From the NCBI GenBank assembly GCA_009781725.1, contig WQVF01000032.1, positions 1 to 41,283 of the forward strand: a stretch of 41,283 nucleotides of DNA, in the 5' to 3' direction. Shown piece after piece: positions 1-8,433 of the stretch. How positions within the stretch are numbered: position 1 is the stretch's first letter; the number at the start of each line of letters is the position of its first letter. Position numbers and translations under genes: made by a program. A model generated the notes under the pieces. That model did not search any database and had not been told where the DNA came from. It saw only the letters and a list, made by a program, of their open reading frames with translations. The DNA is from Defluviitaleaceae bacterium. GTDB lineage: Bacteria; Bacillota; Clostridia; Lachnospirales; WQUN01.

Positions 1-2
1 AC

Positions 3-629
3 CCCCCACATCCCACTCCCCATCCACCTAGGCCGCCCCACCCACCAAGACCACCACATCCGCCCGTCCCGCCCTTACGCCCCATAATTCCACCACGCCC
101 TCCTTTACCTCCCCCACATCCTCCAGTGCCGCCCTTCCATCCGCCTCGCCCACCTCATCCCCCACACCCACCATTGCCGCCTCTACCACCTCCGATGCCT
201 CCTCCACCCCCGCCGCAATCGACACCACGGGACCACGGACCGGCACCCTATGTTGTAGATATCATCAGAGTCACCCGGCAAAACAATAACTATCGTGCAA
301 CTCCATGGACCGGCAGACATCTTCAACTAACAGTTATGACCATACGCCCAGGAGAAGACATAGGCTTGGAAGTGCATCCTGACGACGACCAATTTCTGTT
401 TATAGTTGAAGGCCAAGGCATAGCACAAATGGGTCCATCCAGGCGCAATCTTAATTTCCGTCAACCGGTGTTTGCTAACTCAGCGGTGTTTATACCTGCA
501 GGAACCTGGCATAATGTCACCAATACTGGCAGAACGCCCTTGAGACTTTTCAGTATCTACGCACCACCTCATCACCCTAGGGGAACCGTGCATCATACGA
601 AGGCCATCGCAGAGCAAATGAGTGACTAG
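3..629 (+). CDS. Pro/His-rich cupin-domain protein, 5' end outside the window
   Basis: The reading frame is open from base 3, so the gene starts upstream of the window; a GTG at 126 is in frame but lies inside the same repeat and is probably not the start. The first 75 or so visible residues are almost only Pro, His and Arg, in PPHPPRPP-like units. A single cupin domain follows. The second cupin motif is clear (PAGTWHNVTNTG). The first has His and Asp-Asp-Asp-Gln where HxH and Glu are usual, so metal binding is possible but not certain. The C-terminus (YAPPHHPRGTVHHTKA) matches the widespread small cupins annotated as mannose-6-phosphate-isomerase-like. The substrate is unknown. The low-complexity tail may be a surface or coat-attachment segment; that is inference. 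Confidence 0.8.
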   Translation, partial: PPHPTPHPPRPPHPPRPPHPPVPPLRPIIPPRPPLPPPHPPVPPFHPPRPPHPPHPPLPPLPPPMPPPPPPQSTPRDHGPAPYVVDIIRVTRQNNNYRATPWTGRHLQLTVMTIRPGEDIGLEVHPDDDQFLFIVEGQGIAQMGPSRRNLNFRQPVFANSAVFIPAGTWHNVTNTGRTPLRLFSIYAPPHHPRGTVHHTKAIAEQMSD

Positions 630-764
630 AATATTGTGTATTTTCAATAAAAATCCGCATGGTAACATATGGGGTTTTAAATCCAAAATGCCATATATCA
701 CTATAGTTATTAATGGCATAAACCGGGAACTAAAGCGGCACAATTACGTTTGACTGTATATTAC

Positions 765-910
765 AACTATGTTACATTGTGGGAGATTTGGCAGTTGAAG
801 TCGAAAAACTACGATAAAGGGAGTGCTTGGAAGTAGCGTAGCTACTCCCACTCGAAGAACTTTTAGCTCGGCTGATGACGAAGCCACCCCCATGGGTGAA
901 TAGGAGGGAT
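765..910 (+). promoter_or_regulatory. Candidate structured 5' leader of the SH3-protein gene, class not assigned
   Basis: This 290-base gap lies between the cupin gene and the GTG start at 917. It holds a compact hairpin (AGTAGC 832-837, loop GTA, GCTACT 841-846), a competing pairing (GGGAGT 819-824 with ACTCCC 844-849), a short stem (GGCT 870-873 with AGCC 882-885), and the palindrome CCCATGGG (889-896) just ahead of the ribosome binding site AGGAGGGA (902-909). The arrangement would suit a cis-regulatory RNA controlling translation. I compared it by eye with c-di-AMP (ydaO), c-di-GMP-I/II, cobalamin and guanidine riboswitches and could not match it. Confidence 0.3.
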
Positions 911-916
911 TTTTAA

Positions 917-1831
917 GTGAAACTAAGTAGACTGTTATTGTCGTTGCTTGCGCTGTTGGTGTTTATACCAGGGGTATTGGTATTTGCAACACGGCCAACA
1001 CCGGTGGATCAAATCCATGCAGGTATGTTCCCAGTAGGGTCCGAACAACGCATTGAGTACGCCAGTGCCTTAAATGTACGCAGAGGCCCACATTACAGGT
1101 ATGCCGCCTTTACACATTTGGTTAGGGGTACCGTCGTAACGGTGCTTGAGTACAGGGATAAATGGGTCCGCGTCAACACCCCTCACGGTGAAGGCTGGAT
1201 TTATGCTGGATATCTTTCTAGGGAAATGGCTGCGGCAGCACCACTCTCACCAGGGACAGGTACTACAGGAGGTGGAGGCGCGGTTGCAGCAGGTAACCGC
1301 ACACCTCAGCATTTGCTTCGTGCAGATATGTTTCCTGTGAACTCCACGGCAACCGTTGATTTTGCATCACATGTAAATATTCGCCGGGGGCCGGGCAACT
1401 CATATGGGGCCTTTACTCATTTAGCCAGGGGTACATCTGTTACCGTATTGGAGTTCAGCCGTCTTTGGGTCAGAGTCAACACCCCAAGCGGTGATGGTTG
1501 GATTTTCTCAGGCTTCTTGAGCAATGACGCGGTTACCACTGCTCGTACCGGTAATGTATCGACACCGGGTACAGGCACTCCCGCAACAGGACTCGGCACA
1601 CGCACCCCACATGCACAGCTTCGCGCGGAGAACTTCCCTACCAACTCTACGCAAATTGTAGACTATGCATTTTTCTTAAATGTACGCAGGGGCGCAGGCA
1701 CATCTCATGCAGCATTTACCCATCTGTCCAGAGGCACCGAAGTTACTGTCCTTGAATTCAGAGGCGGTTGGGTACGTATTAATACAGCCCAAGGCTATGG
1801 CTGGATTTATGCGGCCTATCTACGCCGATAG
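917..1831 (+). CDS. Exported protein with three bacterial SH3 domains
   Basis: The GTG start at 917 is placed by AGGAGGGA seven bases upstream. The protein has 304 residues. Residues 1-25 form a signal peptide or signal anchor (Lys/Arg, then a Leu-rich core). Three SH3b units of about 70 residues follow, each preceded by an (A)xxFPxxS segment and each containing the signatures LNVRRGP, AFTHLxRGT, VTVLE and GWIYAGYL; Gly/Thr-rich linkers of about 30 residues separate them. SH3b domains of this type usually bind peptidoglycan, so a wall-binding role outside the membrane is likely. No hydrolase domain is present. The gene overlaps no neighbour but is followed within 10 bases by the zinc-ribbon gene, which suggests one transcript. 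Confidence 0.88.
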   Translation: MKLSRLLLSLLALLVFIPGVLVFATRPTPVDQIHAGMFPVGSEQRIEYASALNVRRGPHYRYAAFTHLVRGTVVTVLEYRDKWVRVNTPHGEGWIYAGYLSREMAAAAPLSPGTGTTGGGGAVAAGNRTPQHLLRADMFPVNSTATVDFASHVNIRRGPGNSYGAFTHLARGTSVTVLEFSRLWVRVNTPSGDGWIFSGFLSNDAVTTARTGNVSTPGTGTPATGLGTRTPHAQLRAENFPTNSTQIVDYAFFLNVRRGAGTSHAAFTHLSRGTEVTVLEFRGGWVRINTAQGYGWIYAAYLRR

Positions 1832-1839
1832 AGTAATTG

Positions 1840-2406
1840 ATGAATATTTGCCCACATTGCAAGAAAAGGACGCCCCCCGGCAGGAAGCATTGCCCTTATT
1901 GCATGCAGCTAGCCCGGGATTCTTCCCAGCGTAAAATTCCAATTGTCACAGCCATTATAGCCATTGTATTTTTTTCAGTGGTGGTATTCGGTGCGGCGGC
2001 GGTTCTCATTGCGCATATCAGGAGGGAGGCTGACTTTGACGGTGATGTGGGCCTTCATTTAGATGGGGTATGGGATACAGACGGTCCAACGGTAAACGAT
2101 GAATATATTTCATTTGAGTTCGCAGGAGACAGCTTTTCCAGTGTAACTGAATGGACATTTTTTGATGCTAGCCCAGAAGCTCTGGCGGAGTTCATAGCTT
2201 TCAATGAAAACGACCGAGGAGCCATTGTATATACAGATGATATAGGATATGGGAACTATCGTATCCGTATATATGAACATGGCGAGTTTACCCTGGAGGG
2301 TAATAGCATATTGCTGAGTTTAAACAGTGGTCAATCCCAATGGATGCCGTTTTACTGGGATGGCGATGCTATTATTATCAATGGAGACCGGTACCTCAGA
2401 AGATAA
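1840..2406 (+). CDS. Zinc-ribbon single-pass membrane protein
   Basis: The protein has 188 residues. The N-terminus carries two CxxC knuckles (ICPHC and HCPYC, residues 3-20) that form a typical zinc ribbon. A basic stretch and one transmembrane helix (about residues 30-58) follow, then an extracellular domain of about 130 residues rich in aromatic and acidic residues with beta-like alternation (GVWDTDG, YISFEFAG, GNYRIRIYEHGEFTLEG). Cytosolic zinc ribbon plus membrane helix plus outer domain is a common layout in Clostridia, of unknown function. ATG 1840 is preferred over the in-frame TTG at 1837. No clear ribosome binding site is visible, so translation may be coupled to the SH3 gene that ends nine bases before. 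Two tandem terminators follow. Confidence 0.72.
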   Translation: MNICPHCKKRTPPGRKHCPYCMQLARDSSQRKIPIVTAIIAIVFFSVVVFGAAAVLIAHIRREADFDGDVGLHLDGVWDTDGPTVNDEYISFEFAGDSFSSVTEWTFFDASPEALAEFIAFNENDRGAIVYTDDIGYGNYRIRIYEHGEFTLEGNSILLSLNSGQSQWMPFYWDGDAIIINGDRYLRR

Positions 2407-2417
2407 TGAAAATCACG

Positions 2418-2442
2418 GAGCTGCTAAACAGCTCTTTTTTTT
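2418..2442 (+). terminator. Rho-independent terminator after the zinc-ribbon gene
   Basis: A perfect six-base-pair stem GAGCTG/CAGCTC with loop CTAAA is followed directly by eight T. It starts 12 bases after the stop codon. Confidence 0.85.
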
Positions 2443-2457
2443 ATGGAATTGGAAATT

Positions 2458-2506
2458 GCGGCTACGATGCTCTGACGCAAGTGTCAAGGCACCGTAGCCG
2501 CTTTTT
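2458..2506 (+). terminator. Second, long-stem terminator
   Basis: GCGGCTACG (2458-2466) pairs perfectly with CGTAGCCGC (2493-2501), and five T follow. It backs up the first terminator and isolates the two-component operon from upstream transcription. Confidence 0.7.
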
Positions 2507-2550
2507 ATGGCCAAATACCAAATTTGAAAAAATATTGAGCAGCCTTAATA

Positions 2551-2570
2551 TTTCCATAACATTTCCATAA
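2551..2570 (+). promoter_or_regulatory. Tandem TTTCCATAA repeats, candidate response-regulator operator
   Basis: Two exact copies of TTTCCATAA start at 2551 and 2562, a period of 11 bases, about 67 bases ahead of the response-regulator start. Direct repeats spaced by one helical turn are the usual binding pattern of OmpR/PhoB-type dimers, so autoregulation is a reasonable inference. No further copy was noticed upstream of the other nearby genes. Confidence 0.42.
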
Positions 2571-2636
2571 TAAACTTGGCCTAATAAGAGCGATGAACGT
2601 ATAGTTTTCTATAGACAATAATACCGAGGTGATATA

Positions 2637-3293
2637 ATGCCCCATATATTAATAGTTGAAGATGACAAGCCCATTAACGGCCTTATTAAGAAAAATCTCG
2701 AACTGGTGGGCCATACCTGTGTTTCTGTATATGACGGCAGCTCAGTATTTAGCGTTATGGAAAATGACAGCTTTGACCTAATCCTGCTGGACGTTATGCT
2801 TCCCGGCCGGGATGGTTTTGAAATAATTAAGGATATCCAAGGTAAAGTCCCAATAATTTTTTTAACAGCCCGTGGAGCCATTCATGACAAGGTTACTGGC
2901 CTCAGATACGGAGCAGATGACTATATCGTCAAGCCCTTCGATATGCTAGAGCTAACCGCTCGCATAGAATCCGTGCTTAGGCGTACAAAAAAAGAAGAAA
3001 AATCATTTAAATTAGGAGATGTCACCGCAGATTTAGCCGGACGCCAGGTTTTCTTTAAAGGCGACCTGGTAGACTTTACCCCCCAAGAATTCGCCCTAAT
3101 CGAAGCCCTGATAAAAAACCGCAACATAGCCCTTTCTCGGGATAAGCTACTAGAAATCGCCTGGGGCTATGATTATGGCGGCGATACCCGCACGGTGGAT
3201 GTACATATCCACAGCATTCGTAAAAAACTGAATTGGGATAAGGTCATTAAAACCGTGTACAAGTTGGGATATCGCTTGGAGGACAGAGCATGA
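2637..3293 (+). CDS. OmpR/PhoB-family response regulator
   Basis: The protein has 218 residues and starts at ATG 2637 behind AGGTGAT. The receiver domain (residues 1-112) shows the acidic pocket EDD (8-10), the phospho-acceptor Asp in LILLDVMLPG (about 52), the switch Thr in IFLTARG and the conserved Lys in DDYIVKPFD. A winged-helix DNA-binding domain (about 125-215) contains DFTPQEFALIEAL and RTVDVHIHSIRKKL. It overlaps the kinase gene by four bases (ATGA), so the two are translationally coupled and should be partners. The surrounding genes point to an envelope-related stimulus, but the signal is not shown by the sequence. Confidence 0.94.
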   Translation: MPHILIVEDDKPINGLIKKNLELVGHTCVSVYDGSSVFSVMENDSFDLILLDVMLPGRDGFEIIKDIQGKVPIIFLTARGAIHDKVTGLRYGADDYIVKPFDMLELTARIESVLRRTKKEEKSFKLGDVTADLAGRQVFFKGDLVDFTPQEFALIEALIKNRNIALSRDKLLEIAWGYDYGGDTRTVDVHIHSIRKKLNWDKVIKTVYKLGYRLEDRA

Positions 3294-4651
3294 GACTCAA
3301 GACATTTATCGCGGCATACATGCTTTTCCTCGGCATTCTTTTTATTAGTATCGGAATTGTGTCAACCCATATGGCCAATAGCACTACCTATATGCTCCGC
3401 GAAAAAGCCGCTAGAGAGTTTCAGACAATCACTACGTCTTTGGCCAGAGAAATTGCGGCGGTCTATAGCAGATTCCCCGGAGGGTATGGCACACGTGAGC
3501 CTGTCGGCGAGATATTTTCAAGATTCCTTCATTACTATGGGCAGCATGGCATTGACCTTGGCTTGACACAGAGTATTTACGAAAACCCTGCTTACGCAAC
3601 AGTTTCTTTTCAGCCAGTCGGAGACGAGCATTTTATTTTTATTTATGGCACACTACCTAACCCATTTCGATTTTACTCATTATCCTATCGCCTAAATGTA
3701 ACCGCCAATATCACTGATATGCAAGGGATTCAGCAGTATTTATGGGTGACGTCTATTATCGTTTCCTTGGTTGCAGCGGTGCTTTTATATGTCATTTTGC
3801 TGAAAATATTTAAGCCACTTGAGGTAGTTGCGGTTGCAGCTGAGAAGATAACAGAAGGCCAATATGGGCAACAGATAACCGTAACAGGCCGTAACGAGCT
3901 TGCCGCCGTCGCCGTGGCCTTCAACCGGATGTCTGCCCAAATAGAAGCGCAAATACAGGAATTGGAAGAGGAGAACGAACGGAAGCAGCAGTTCGTAGAT
4001 AACTTCGCTCACGAAATCCGGACCCCACTTACCTCTATTTTTGGCTATGCGGAGTACCTTCAAAAAGCCAGCCTAAGGGAAGGAGAGTTATTAGAATCCG
4101 CCGAGTATATTATGTCAGAAGCCAACCATATGAAAAATGTAGCCAATTCCCTACTCGAGCTTGCGACCCTCAGGGATTATCAACCGGAAAAAACCCAGAT
4201 TTTCATACCGGAGCTCTTTATCGAAATCAAGCAATCACTGGAGAAAACATTAGAAGAGCGAGGTATTGAACTTCGCATACAAGCCTTAGCCCCTTATATT
4301 GATGGGCAGCCGGATTTAATCAAGGCACTACTACTTAATCTATGCGCCAACGCAATATCTTCCTGCGAACAGGGGAAAGGCATAGTTAGACTCAGCGCAT
4401 CCATCGAAAAAGACAATATAATCATTTCTATTGATGATAATGGCTGTGGTATCCCAAGCGATAAACTATCCAAGGTAACAGAGCCCTTTTTCCGTATAGA
4501 TAAGGCCCGGAGCCGCAATAACCAAGGAGGAGCAGGCCTTGGTCTGGCTCTATGTAAGCAGATTGCCCATGTTCATGAGGCAAAAATGACCATTGCCTCC
4601 ACCCAAGGTATAGGCACATTGGTGCGATTAACATTTACACCACCCAAATAA
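3290..4651 (+). CDS. Membrane sensor histidine kinase
   Basis: The protein has 453 residues. A first transmembrane helix (about 8-28) and a second (about 152-174) flank an extracellular sensor domain of about 120 residues. A HAMP linker follows (about 175-230), then the dimerisation/phospho-acceptor box FAHEIRTPLTSIFGYAEYL (His near 240), then the ATPase domain with the N box (LLLNLCANAI), the G1 box (DDNGCGIP) and the G2 box (GGAGLGLALCKQI). All catalytic boxes look intact. The gene overlaps the response regulator by four bases. A TA-inserted palindromic element lies only 10 bases after the stop. Confidence 0.94.
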   Translation: MRLKTFIAAYMLFLGILFISIGIVSTHMANSTTYMLREKAAREFQTITTSLAREIAAVYSRFPGGYGTREPVGEIFSRFLHYYGQHGIDLGLTQSIYENPAYATVSFQPVGDEHFIFIYGTLPNPFRFYSLSYRLNVTANITDMQGIQQYLWVTSIIVSLVAAVLLYVILLKIFKPLEVVAVAAEKITEGQYGQQITVTGRNELAAVAVAFNRMSAQIEAQIQELEEENERKQQFVDNFAHEIRTPLTSIFGYAEYLQKASLREGELLESAEYIMSEANHMKNVANSLLELATLRDYQPEKTQIFIPELFIEIKQSLEKTLEERGIELRIQALAPYIDGQPDLIKALLLNLCANAISSCEQGKGIVRLSASIEKDNIIISIDDNGCGIPSDKLSKVTEPFFRIDKARSRNNQGGAGLGLALCKQIAHVHEAKMTIASTQGIGTLVRLTFTPPK

Positions 4652-4661
4652 CCGTCTAATA

Positions 4662-4775
4662 TAGTGAAATCAATGAGAAACGGTCTCGCCCGAGCGGCAC
4701 CCTGAAACGCCGAAGTAAGGCGTTTTAGGGCGATTTTGCCGCGACAGGCGAGACCGATTTCGAATTATTTCACTA
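4662..4775. mobile_element. TA-inserted palindromic element (copy 1 of family 1)
   Basis: This 114-bp element is bounded by TAGTGAAAT and ATTTCACTA and flanked on both sides by TA (4660-4661 and 4776-4777). The internal core AATGAGAAAC on the left faces GATTTCGAATT on the right. Inside it, GGTCTCGCC pairs with GGCGAGACC, and further nested stems fill the centre (GCGGC/GCCGC, ACGCC/GGCGT). It differs from the other copies in the outer arm (TAGTGAAAT against TAGCGAATT), yet both arms changed together. No coding capacity is present. Confidence 0.8.
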
Positions 4776-4853
4776 TAATTTCAAAATACAGGCTGTTTAA
4801 TATGTCCACTGTGAGGCTCACAAAATAAGTTCCTGAAAGGAAGATATACAAGC

Positions 4854-5969
4854 ATGAAAAGAAAGTTCAAAGAAATTGCAAGAGTGACCATTGCTACGAT
4901 GGCAGCAGTTGGAATATTTGGCAGCGCGCTGCTGGGGGCTAATACCTGGACCCTCCAAGCGGCAACCGCAGGTGAAACCTATGTGCCCCCCGCAGTAGAG
5001 GATGTGAGTATCCCGGACAACCCAGTGCCGGAAGAAGCTCAAGCTCTTGGCTTGACGGTTATAAACATCACCGATGATGCTATAACAATCCCATCAACAG
5101 CATTATCAATGGAAGAAGCCGTACAAGTTGGCGCGAGGTATATCATGGATGTGTTTGGCGCAGATATTGACGGTATGTATATTGATTTTGAGTTCTCTGA
5201 CTGGGACCATATGACCAGAAGCCTTTGGTTTGGTATAGTATCCAGTGTTTATAGGAACACAAGAGAGCGCAACCAACGTCTGCATGAGTTCAATGATGCG
5301 TTTCTGGCTCGGATTAACGCAGGTGAAGACCCAGATGTATTGGGTGACGACTGGCACTCTTTTGATGACAAATATCCATATATACCAGGATATTTCTATT
5401 TCTTTATTGACGCTATAACCGGCGAACGTATAGATATATGGCGTCCATCACCAAGTCAGCATCGTTGGCGCGCCTGGTCCGCTGAACATTCCAATCTAAT
5501 CAATGAGTATGTCGAGCATAAGTGGGGTGGTGACTGGGGTGCGGCATTATCCAGGGAAATAACACCAGCGACAATTGATGAGTATAGCCTAATCGCAGCC
5601 GCATATGCCCAAAGGCATTTTAATAATTCAACTGTTGTCAACGTAGAGTTTAACGATGTATCTACATCATTAGTAGTTGGCGACAACAGAACGGTTGAGC
5701 ATGTGATTTTCCTAGCCTTCATAGTTACTGATGATACAGGTAGAGCAGCTGGAGTGCTAATTTGCAAAGACAACCGCATGGTCATCTCCATTCACACAAA
5801 TCACAATGATGTACGCCCAATGGAACTTATCCAATTGGACGACTGGGACTGGGTTGAGCTTGATTATGTACTGGACGACGGCAGCACGGTTATCCGCAGA
5901 GGACGGATAGATATAGATGAGGATGACGACGTAGCAAGAAGGAGAGCGCGATTTATAGAATCTGAATAA
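4854..5969 (+). CDS. Secreted PepSY-like protein of unknown function
   Basis: The protein has 371 residues and starts with a signal peptide (basic MKRKFK, a hydrophobic core, and an AxA-like cleavage site near residue 36). The mature part is strongly acidic. Two segments resemble PepSY-type domains: a helix of the form SMEEAVQVGARYI followed by strands ending in YFFIDAITGERIDIW, and a second unit from about residue 240 ending in AGVLICKDNRMV. PepSY domains are usually linked to protease inhibition or sensing outside the membrane. No catalytic motif is seen. The start is supported by AGGAAGA upstream. It follows the two-component operon on the same strand and may be its target, but a palindromic element lies between them. 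Confidence 0.65.
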   Translation: MKRKFKEIARVTIATMAAVGIFGSALLGANTWTLQAATAGETYVPPAVEDVSIPDNPVPEEAQALGLTVINITDDAITIPSTALSMEEAVQVGARYIMDVFGADIDGMYIDFEFSDWDHMTRSLWFGIVSSVYRNTRERNQRLHEFNDAFLARINAGEDPDVLGDDWHSFDDKYPYIPGYFYFFIDAITGERIDIWRPSPSQHRWRAWSAEHSNLINEYVEHKWGGDWGAALSREITPATIDEYSLIAAAYAQRHFNNSTVVNVEFNDVSTSLVVGDNRTVEHVIFLAFIVTDDTGRAAGVLICKDNRMVISIHTNHNDVRPMELIQLDDWDWVELDYVLDDGSTVIRRGRIDIDEDDDVARRRARFIESE

Positions 5970-5992
5970 TCCCCTGAAATAGATAGCAACAA

Positions 5993-6026
5993 AAAAGGAG
6001 GCTCTCCCATGGGAATGCCTCCTTTT
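5993..6026. terminator. Bidirectional terminator between convergent genes
   Basis: AAAAGGAGGC (5993-6002) and GCCTCCTTTT (6017-6026) form a perfect ten-base-pair stem, with an A run on one side and a T run on the other. It serves the plus-strand gene ending at 5969 and the minus-strand gene ending at 6033. Confidence 0.85.
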
Positions 6027-6032
6027 GTATAA

Positions 6033-7304
6033 TTAGTTTATCATCAATGGCCCATTAGAAGTCTCCACTGTCATCTTAACCTTCCTGGCGGCACTGTCAA
6101 ACTGCACCGACCTAGCCTCTACCAGACTGGCCTCGTGAATCAAGAATTGCAGACCTGTCAACCCCAGCCTGATTTCACTCATTGCGGCGTGTGCTTTTAT
6201 ATGATAGCCCAAATCCGGTAACGTAGGCAGGTTCATGTTGAGTTTCGCGTTGCCGGTTTCTATATTCCAGAGATAATCCGTGTATCTGGAAAAGTTGGAC
6301 ATCAGTAGCGAAAGCGGGCCGTTGTAGTTGTTCAGCTTAAGCTTGGCGATATCCAGCTCGTCAGTTTCCATTACTCCATTGACATTTTCCAACACCGCGC
6401 TGTCGGCTACTATATTGGATGCAATAAAGCGGCCATTACCGCTTTCTGCTTTGAGATTGCCAGCAGTAATCCCTGCTACCCTCAAGCCGCCATTGGCATT
6501 GGATATGGCCATTTCTCCTGCGGAAAGGCTTGCACAGTCCATATTGGCGTTGACACCGTCTATTCTTATTACGCTAAAGGACCGCTCGGGGACATATGCA
6601 TCTATATTTACGATTTCAAAATCGTCGGGCTCGTATTTCAAGAAATATTTATTCCCCAGCTTCATCAATTCGATATGAGCACCTGCTCGTTTGGCTTTGT
6701 AGGATATCCTCGCTGATATTTTATCGCTGTTATATCCCTTAACTCGTACATCGCCGTTTTGACCAGATAAATTTAATTCGCTAAAACCTGGCTCTACCAG
6801 CATTTCGATGTTTTTCTCTGTAAGCCCCCCTGTAGCATGGGACGAGGGCCTGGGGCGAGGTGCTCCACCTGAAGGCGGTGGCGCACTATAATCGGAAATT
6901 GACTTAGAAAGGCGGTCTACTCCACTGACGAGTTTTTCTGCTACAGTGGCGGTGGCCTTACGGATTTTTGGACCCCATTCGTCAAATTTATGACCTATAT
7001 CATCCAAGATGCTATGACCATCGGAAGGATGCTGCCCTTGCTGAGAGCTGCTACGTGGTGGTGACGGAGAGGATGCATGGGGAGCAGGTGCCGGCGGTGG
7101 TGACGAAGGTGGGCGAATTTGTGAGTTAGGTGTATAGGTAGATGGGGATGGTGCAGTGTAGGTGCCAGAAGGCGCAGACGGGGACGGCGGCGCGACAGGA
7201 GCAGGAGCACCAGTATCAACAGACTGCAATAACCGGGAAGCTTCCTCTGTGGAAATTTTACCGGATTCCAACATTTTTAGTATCATCATTTTTTCGTTTT
7301 GCAT
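6033..7304 (-). CDS. YvlB/LiaX-like protein: SHOCT-like N-terminus plus DUF4097 beta-helix
   Basis: The protein has 423 residues and its start has a strong AGGAGG seven bases upstream. Residues 1-30 (MILKMLESGKISTEEASRLL) match the short helical domain at the start of YvlB and LiaX proteins. A Pro/Ser-rich linker of about 120 residues follows, then a repetitive beta-strand domain (about 165-423) with runs such as NLSGQNGDVRVKGYNSDKI, typical of DUF4097 putative adhesins. In other Firmicutes, LiaX and YvlB are tied to the LiaFSR/LiaRS cell-envelope stress response; that role is inferred here. There is no signal peptide, so the protein may act on the inner membrane face or be exported by another route. 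It lies downstream of degV on the same strand with a palindromic element between. Confidence 0.78.
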   Translation of the reverse strand: MQNEKMMILKMLESGKISTEEASRLLQSVDTGAPAPVAPPSPSAPSGTYTAPSPSTYTPNSQIRPPSSPPPAPAPHASSPSPPRSSSQQGQHPSDGHSILDDIGHKFDEWGPKIRKATATVAEKLVSGVDRLSKSISDYSAPPPSGGAPRPRPSSHATGGLTEKNIEMLVEPGFSELNLSGQNGDVRVKGYNSDKISARISYKAKRAGAHIELMKLGNKYFLKYEPDDFEIVNIDAYVPERSFSVIRIDGVNANMDCASLSAGEMAISNANGGLRVAGITAGNLKAESGNGRFIASNIVADSAVLENVNGVMETDELDIAKLKLNNYNGPLSLLMSNFSRYTDYLWNIETGNAKLNMNLPTLPDLGYHIKAHAAMSEIRLGLTGLQFLIHEASLVEARSVQFDSAARKVKMTVETSNGPLMIN

Positions 7305-7345
7305 GTTTTCCTCCTATATGAAAGCCATGCGAGTGGGGGCTACTA

Positions 7346-7457
7346 TAGCGAACGTCTTTCGAAATCGTGATTGCGCATCGGGCAAAACCGGACAAAAACG
7401 CTTGCTCCGCGTTTTTGGCCGCCCTCCTTCAATCACGTTTCTCAATGACGTTCGCTA
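7346..7457. mobile_element. TA-inserted palindromic element (copy 2 of family 1)
   Basis: This 112-bp element lies between degV and the YvlB-like gene. The outer arms TAGCGAACGTC and GACGTTCGCTA are perfect complements. The core is in the opposite orientation to copy 1: TTTCGAAATC on the left and GTTTCTCAAT on the right. The inner arms are GTGATTG and CAATCAC. The centre has a terminator-like hairpin, AAAAACGC/GCGTTTTT. A TA (7344-7345) precedes it, but the right-hand TA is degraded (CTA). Confidence 0.75.
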
Positions 7458-7521
7458 CTACGTAGCACCTACGCACTCCTTCATCGTATTTACCTATACA
7501 TACGACAGTTTAAGTAAAATG

Positions 7522-8373
7522 TTATGCTTTGCGATAAAAGAACAATCCAAGAGTATTGGGTCCACAATGGCAGGAAATTGTCCCTCCCGCTGTGGTTGTG
7601 AGAATTTCTTCGAATGGTAGCAGCTCTTTTACCAAAGCTACAGCCATGTCCACAAGATGCATATTTTCCTTGGTCATGGTATGGGGGATGATGATTCTGC
7701 GCGGGTCTATGTTCTCTTTGTCGGCCAGCCTGTCTTCGATGTATTTACGGAGTACGACTTCGGATTTCCCTCTATATTTTTTCCCTACAACAATTTTTCC
7801 ATCCACAACATTCAAACAGGGCCTTATCTTTAGCGCACTAGAGGCAATTGCTGCGAGTGAGGAGCAGCGTCCCCCTTTATGCAAATATGTTAATGAGTCA
7901 ATCACAAAGCTGGCATCCAAAAGCTCAATGCGTTTATTCATTTCCTCATTAATTTCTTTGGGGTGAGTGCCTGTGGTCGCCATCTTGGCGGCATCCAATA
8001 CAAGATGTCCTATTGCACAGGAGAGATTGCGGGTATCTATCAGATAAATATCGCTAAATTCATCTATGGCAACACGAGCGTTTTGATAACAGGATGACAT
8101 TTCCGCACTGATTGTAAAATGTATAATCCCATCACATTTTGGCCGTTCTTCTTCATAAACATCAATGTACTCACCGACATTGACCGCAGAGGTTTTGCAT
8201 ATCCCTTTTCCGCTATTTACATATTCGAAAATATCATATGGCATTATGTCTACGCCGTCTTTATGGACTGTTTCCCCGGCATATATGCTTAGGGGGATGA
8301 TTCTGATATCGTGTTTCTTAAGTAACTCCTCCGGAAGATCACATGTGCTGTCTGCCAGTATCTTAATTTTCAT
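7522..8373 (-). CDS. DegV family fatty-acid-binding protein
   Basis: The protein has 283 residues. It starts at ATG 8373 behind GGTAGGTG; an in-frame ATT further upstream has no supporting site. The family signatures are present: ADSTCDLP at the N-terminus, FTISAEMSSCYQNA (about 80-95), the second lipid-binding Ser region GGRCSS, and the C-terminal HCGPNTLGLFFY. DegV proteins (FakB relatives) bind a fatty acid, in some species for phosphorylation by the kinase FakA; no fakA is present here. A good promoter lies about 60 bases upstream of the start. Confidence 0.93.
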   Translation of the reverse strand: MKIKILADSTCDLPEELLKKHDIRIIPLSIYAGETVHKDGVDIMPYDIFEYVNSGKGICKTSAVNVGEYIDVYEEERPKCDGIIHFTISAEMSSCYQNARVAIDEFSDIYLIDTRNLSCAIGHLVLDAAKMATTGTHPKEINEEMNKRIELLDASFVIDSLTYLHKGGRCSSLAAIASSALKIRPCLNVVDGKIVVGKKYRGKSEVVLRKYIEDRLADKENIDPRRIIIPHTMTKENMHLVDMAVALVKELLPFEEILTTTAGGTISCHCGPNTLGLFFYRKA

Positions 8374-8433
8374 ACATTCACCTACCAATATTTAGTTTGC
8401 CTTCGAGGGTTAAGACCTCTCGAAGGCTTGTAT

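Noticed and set aside
868..886. CTGATGACGAAG as a hammerhead ribozyme core
   Set aside because: CTGATGA is followed directly by CGAAG with no stem II between, and no matching GAAA and cleavage-site strands were found.
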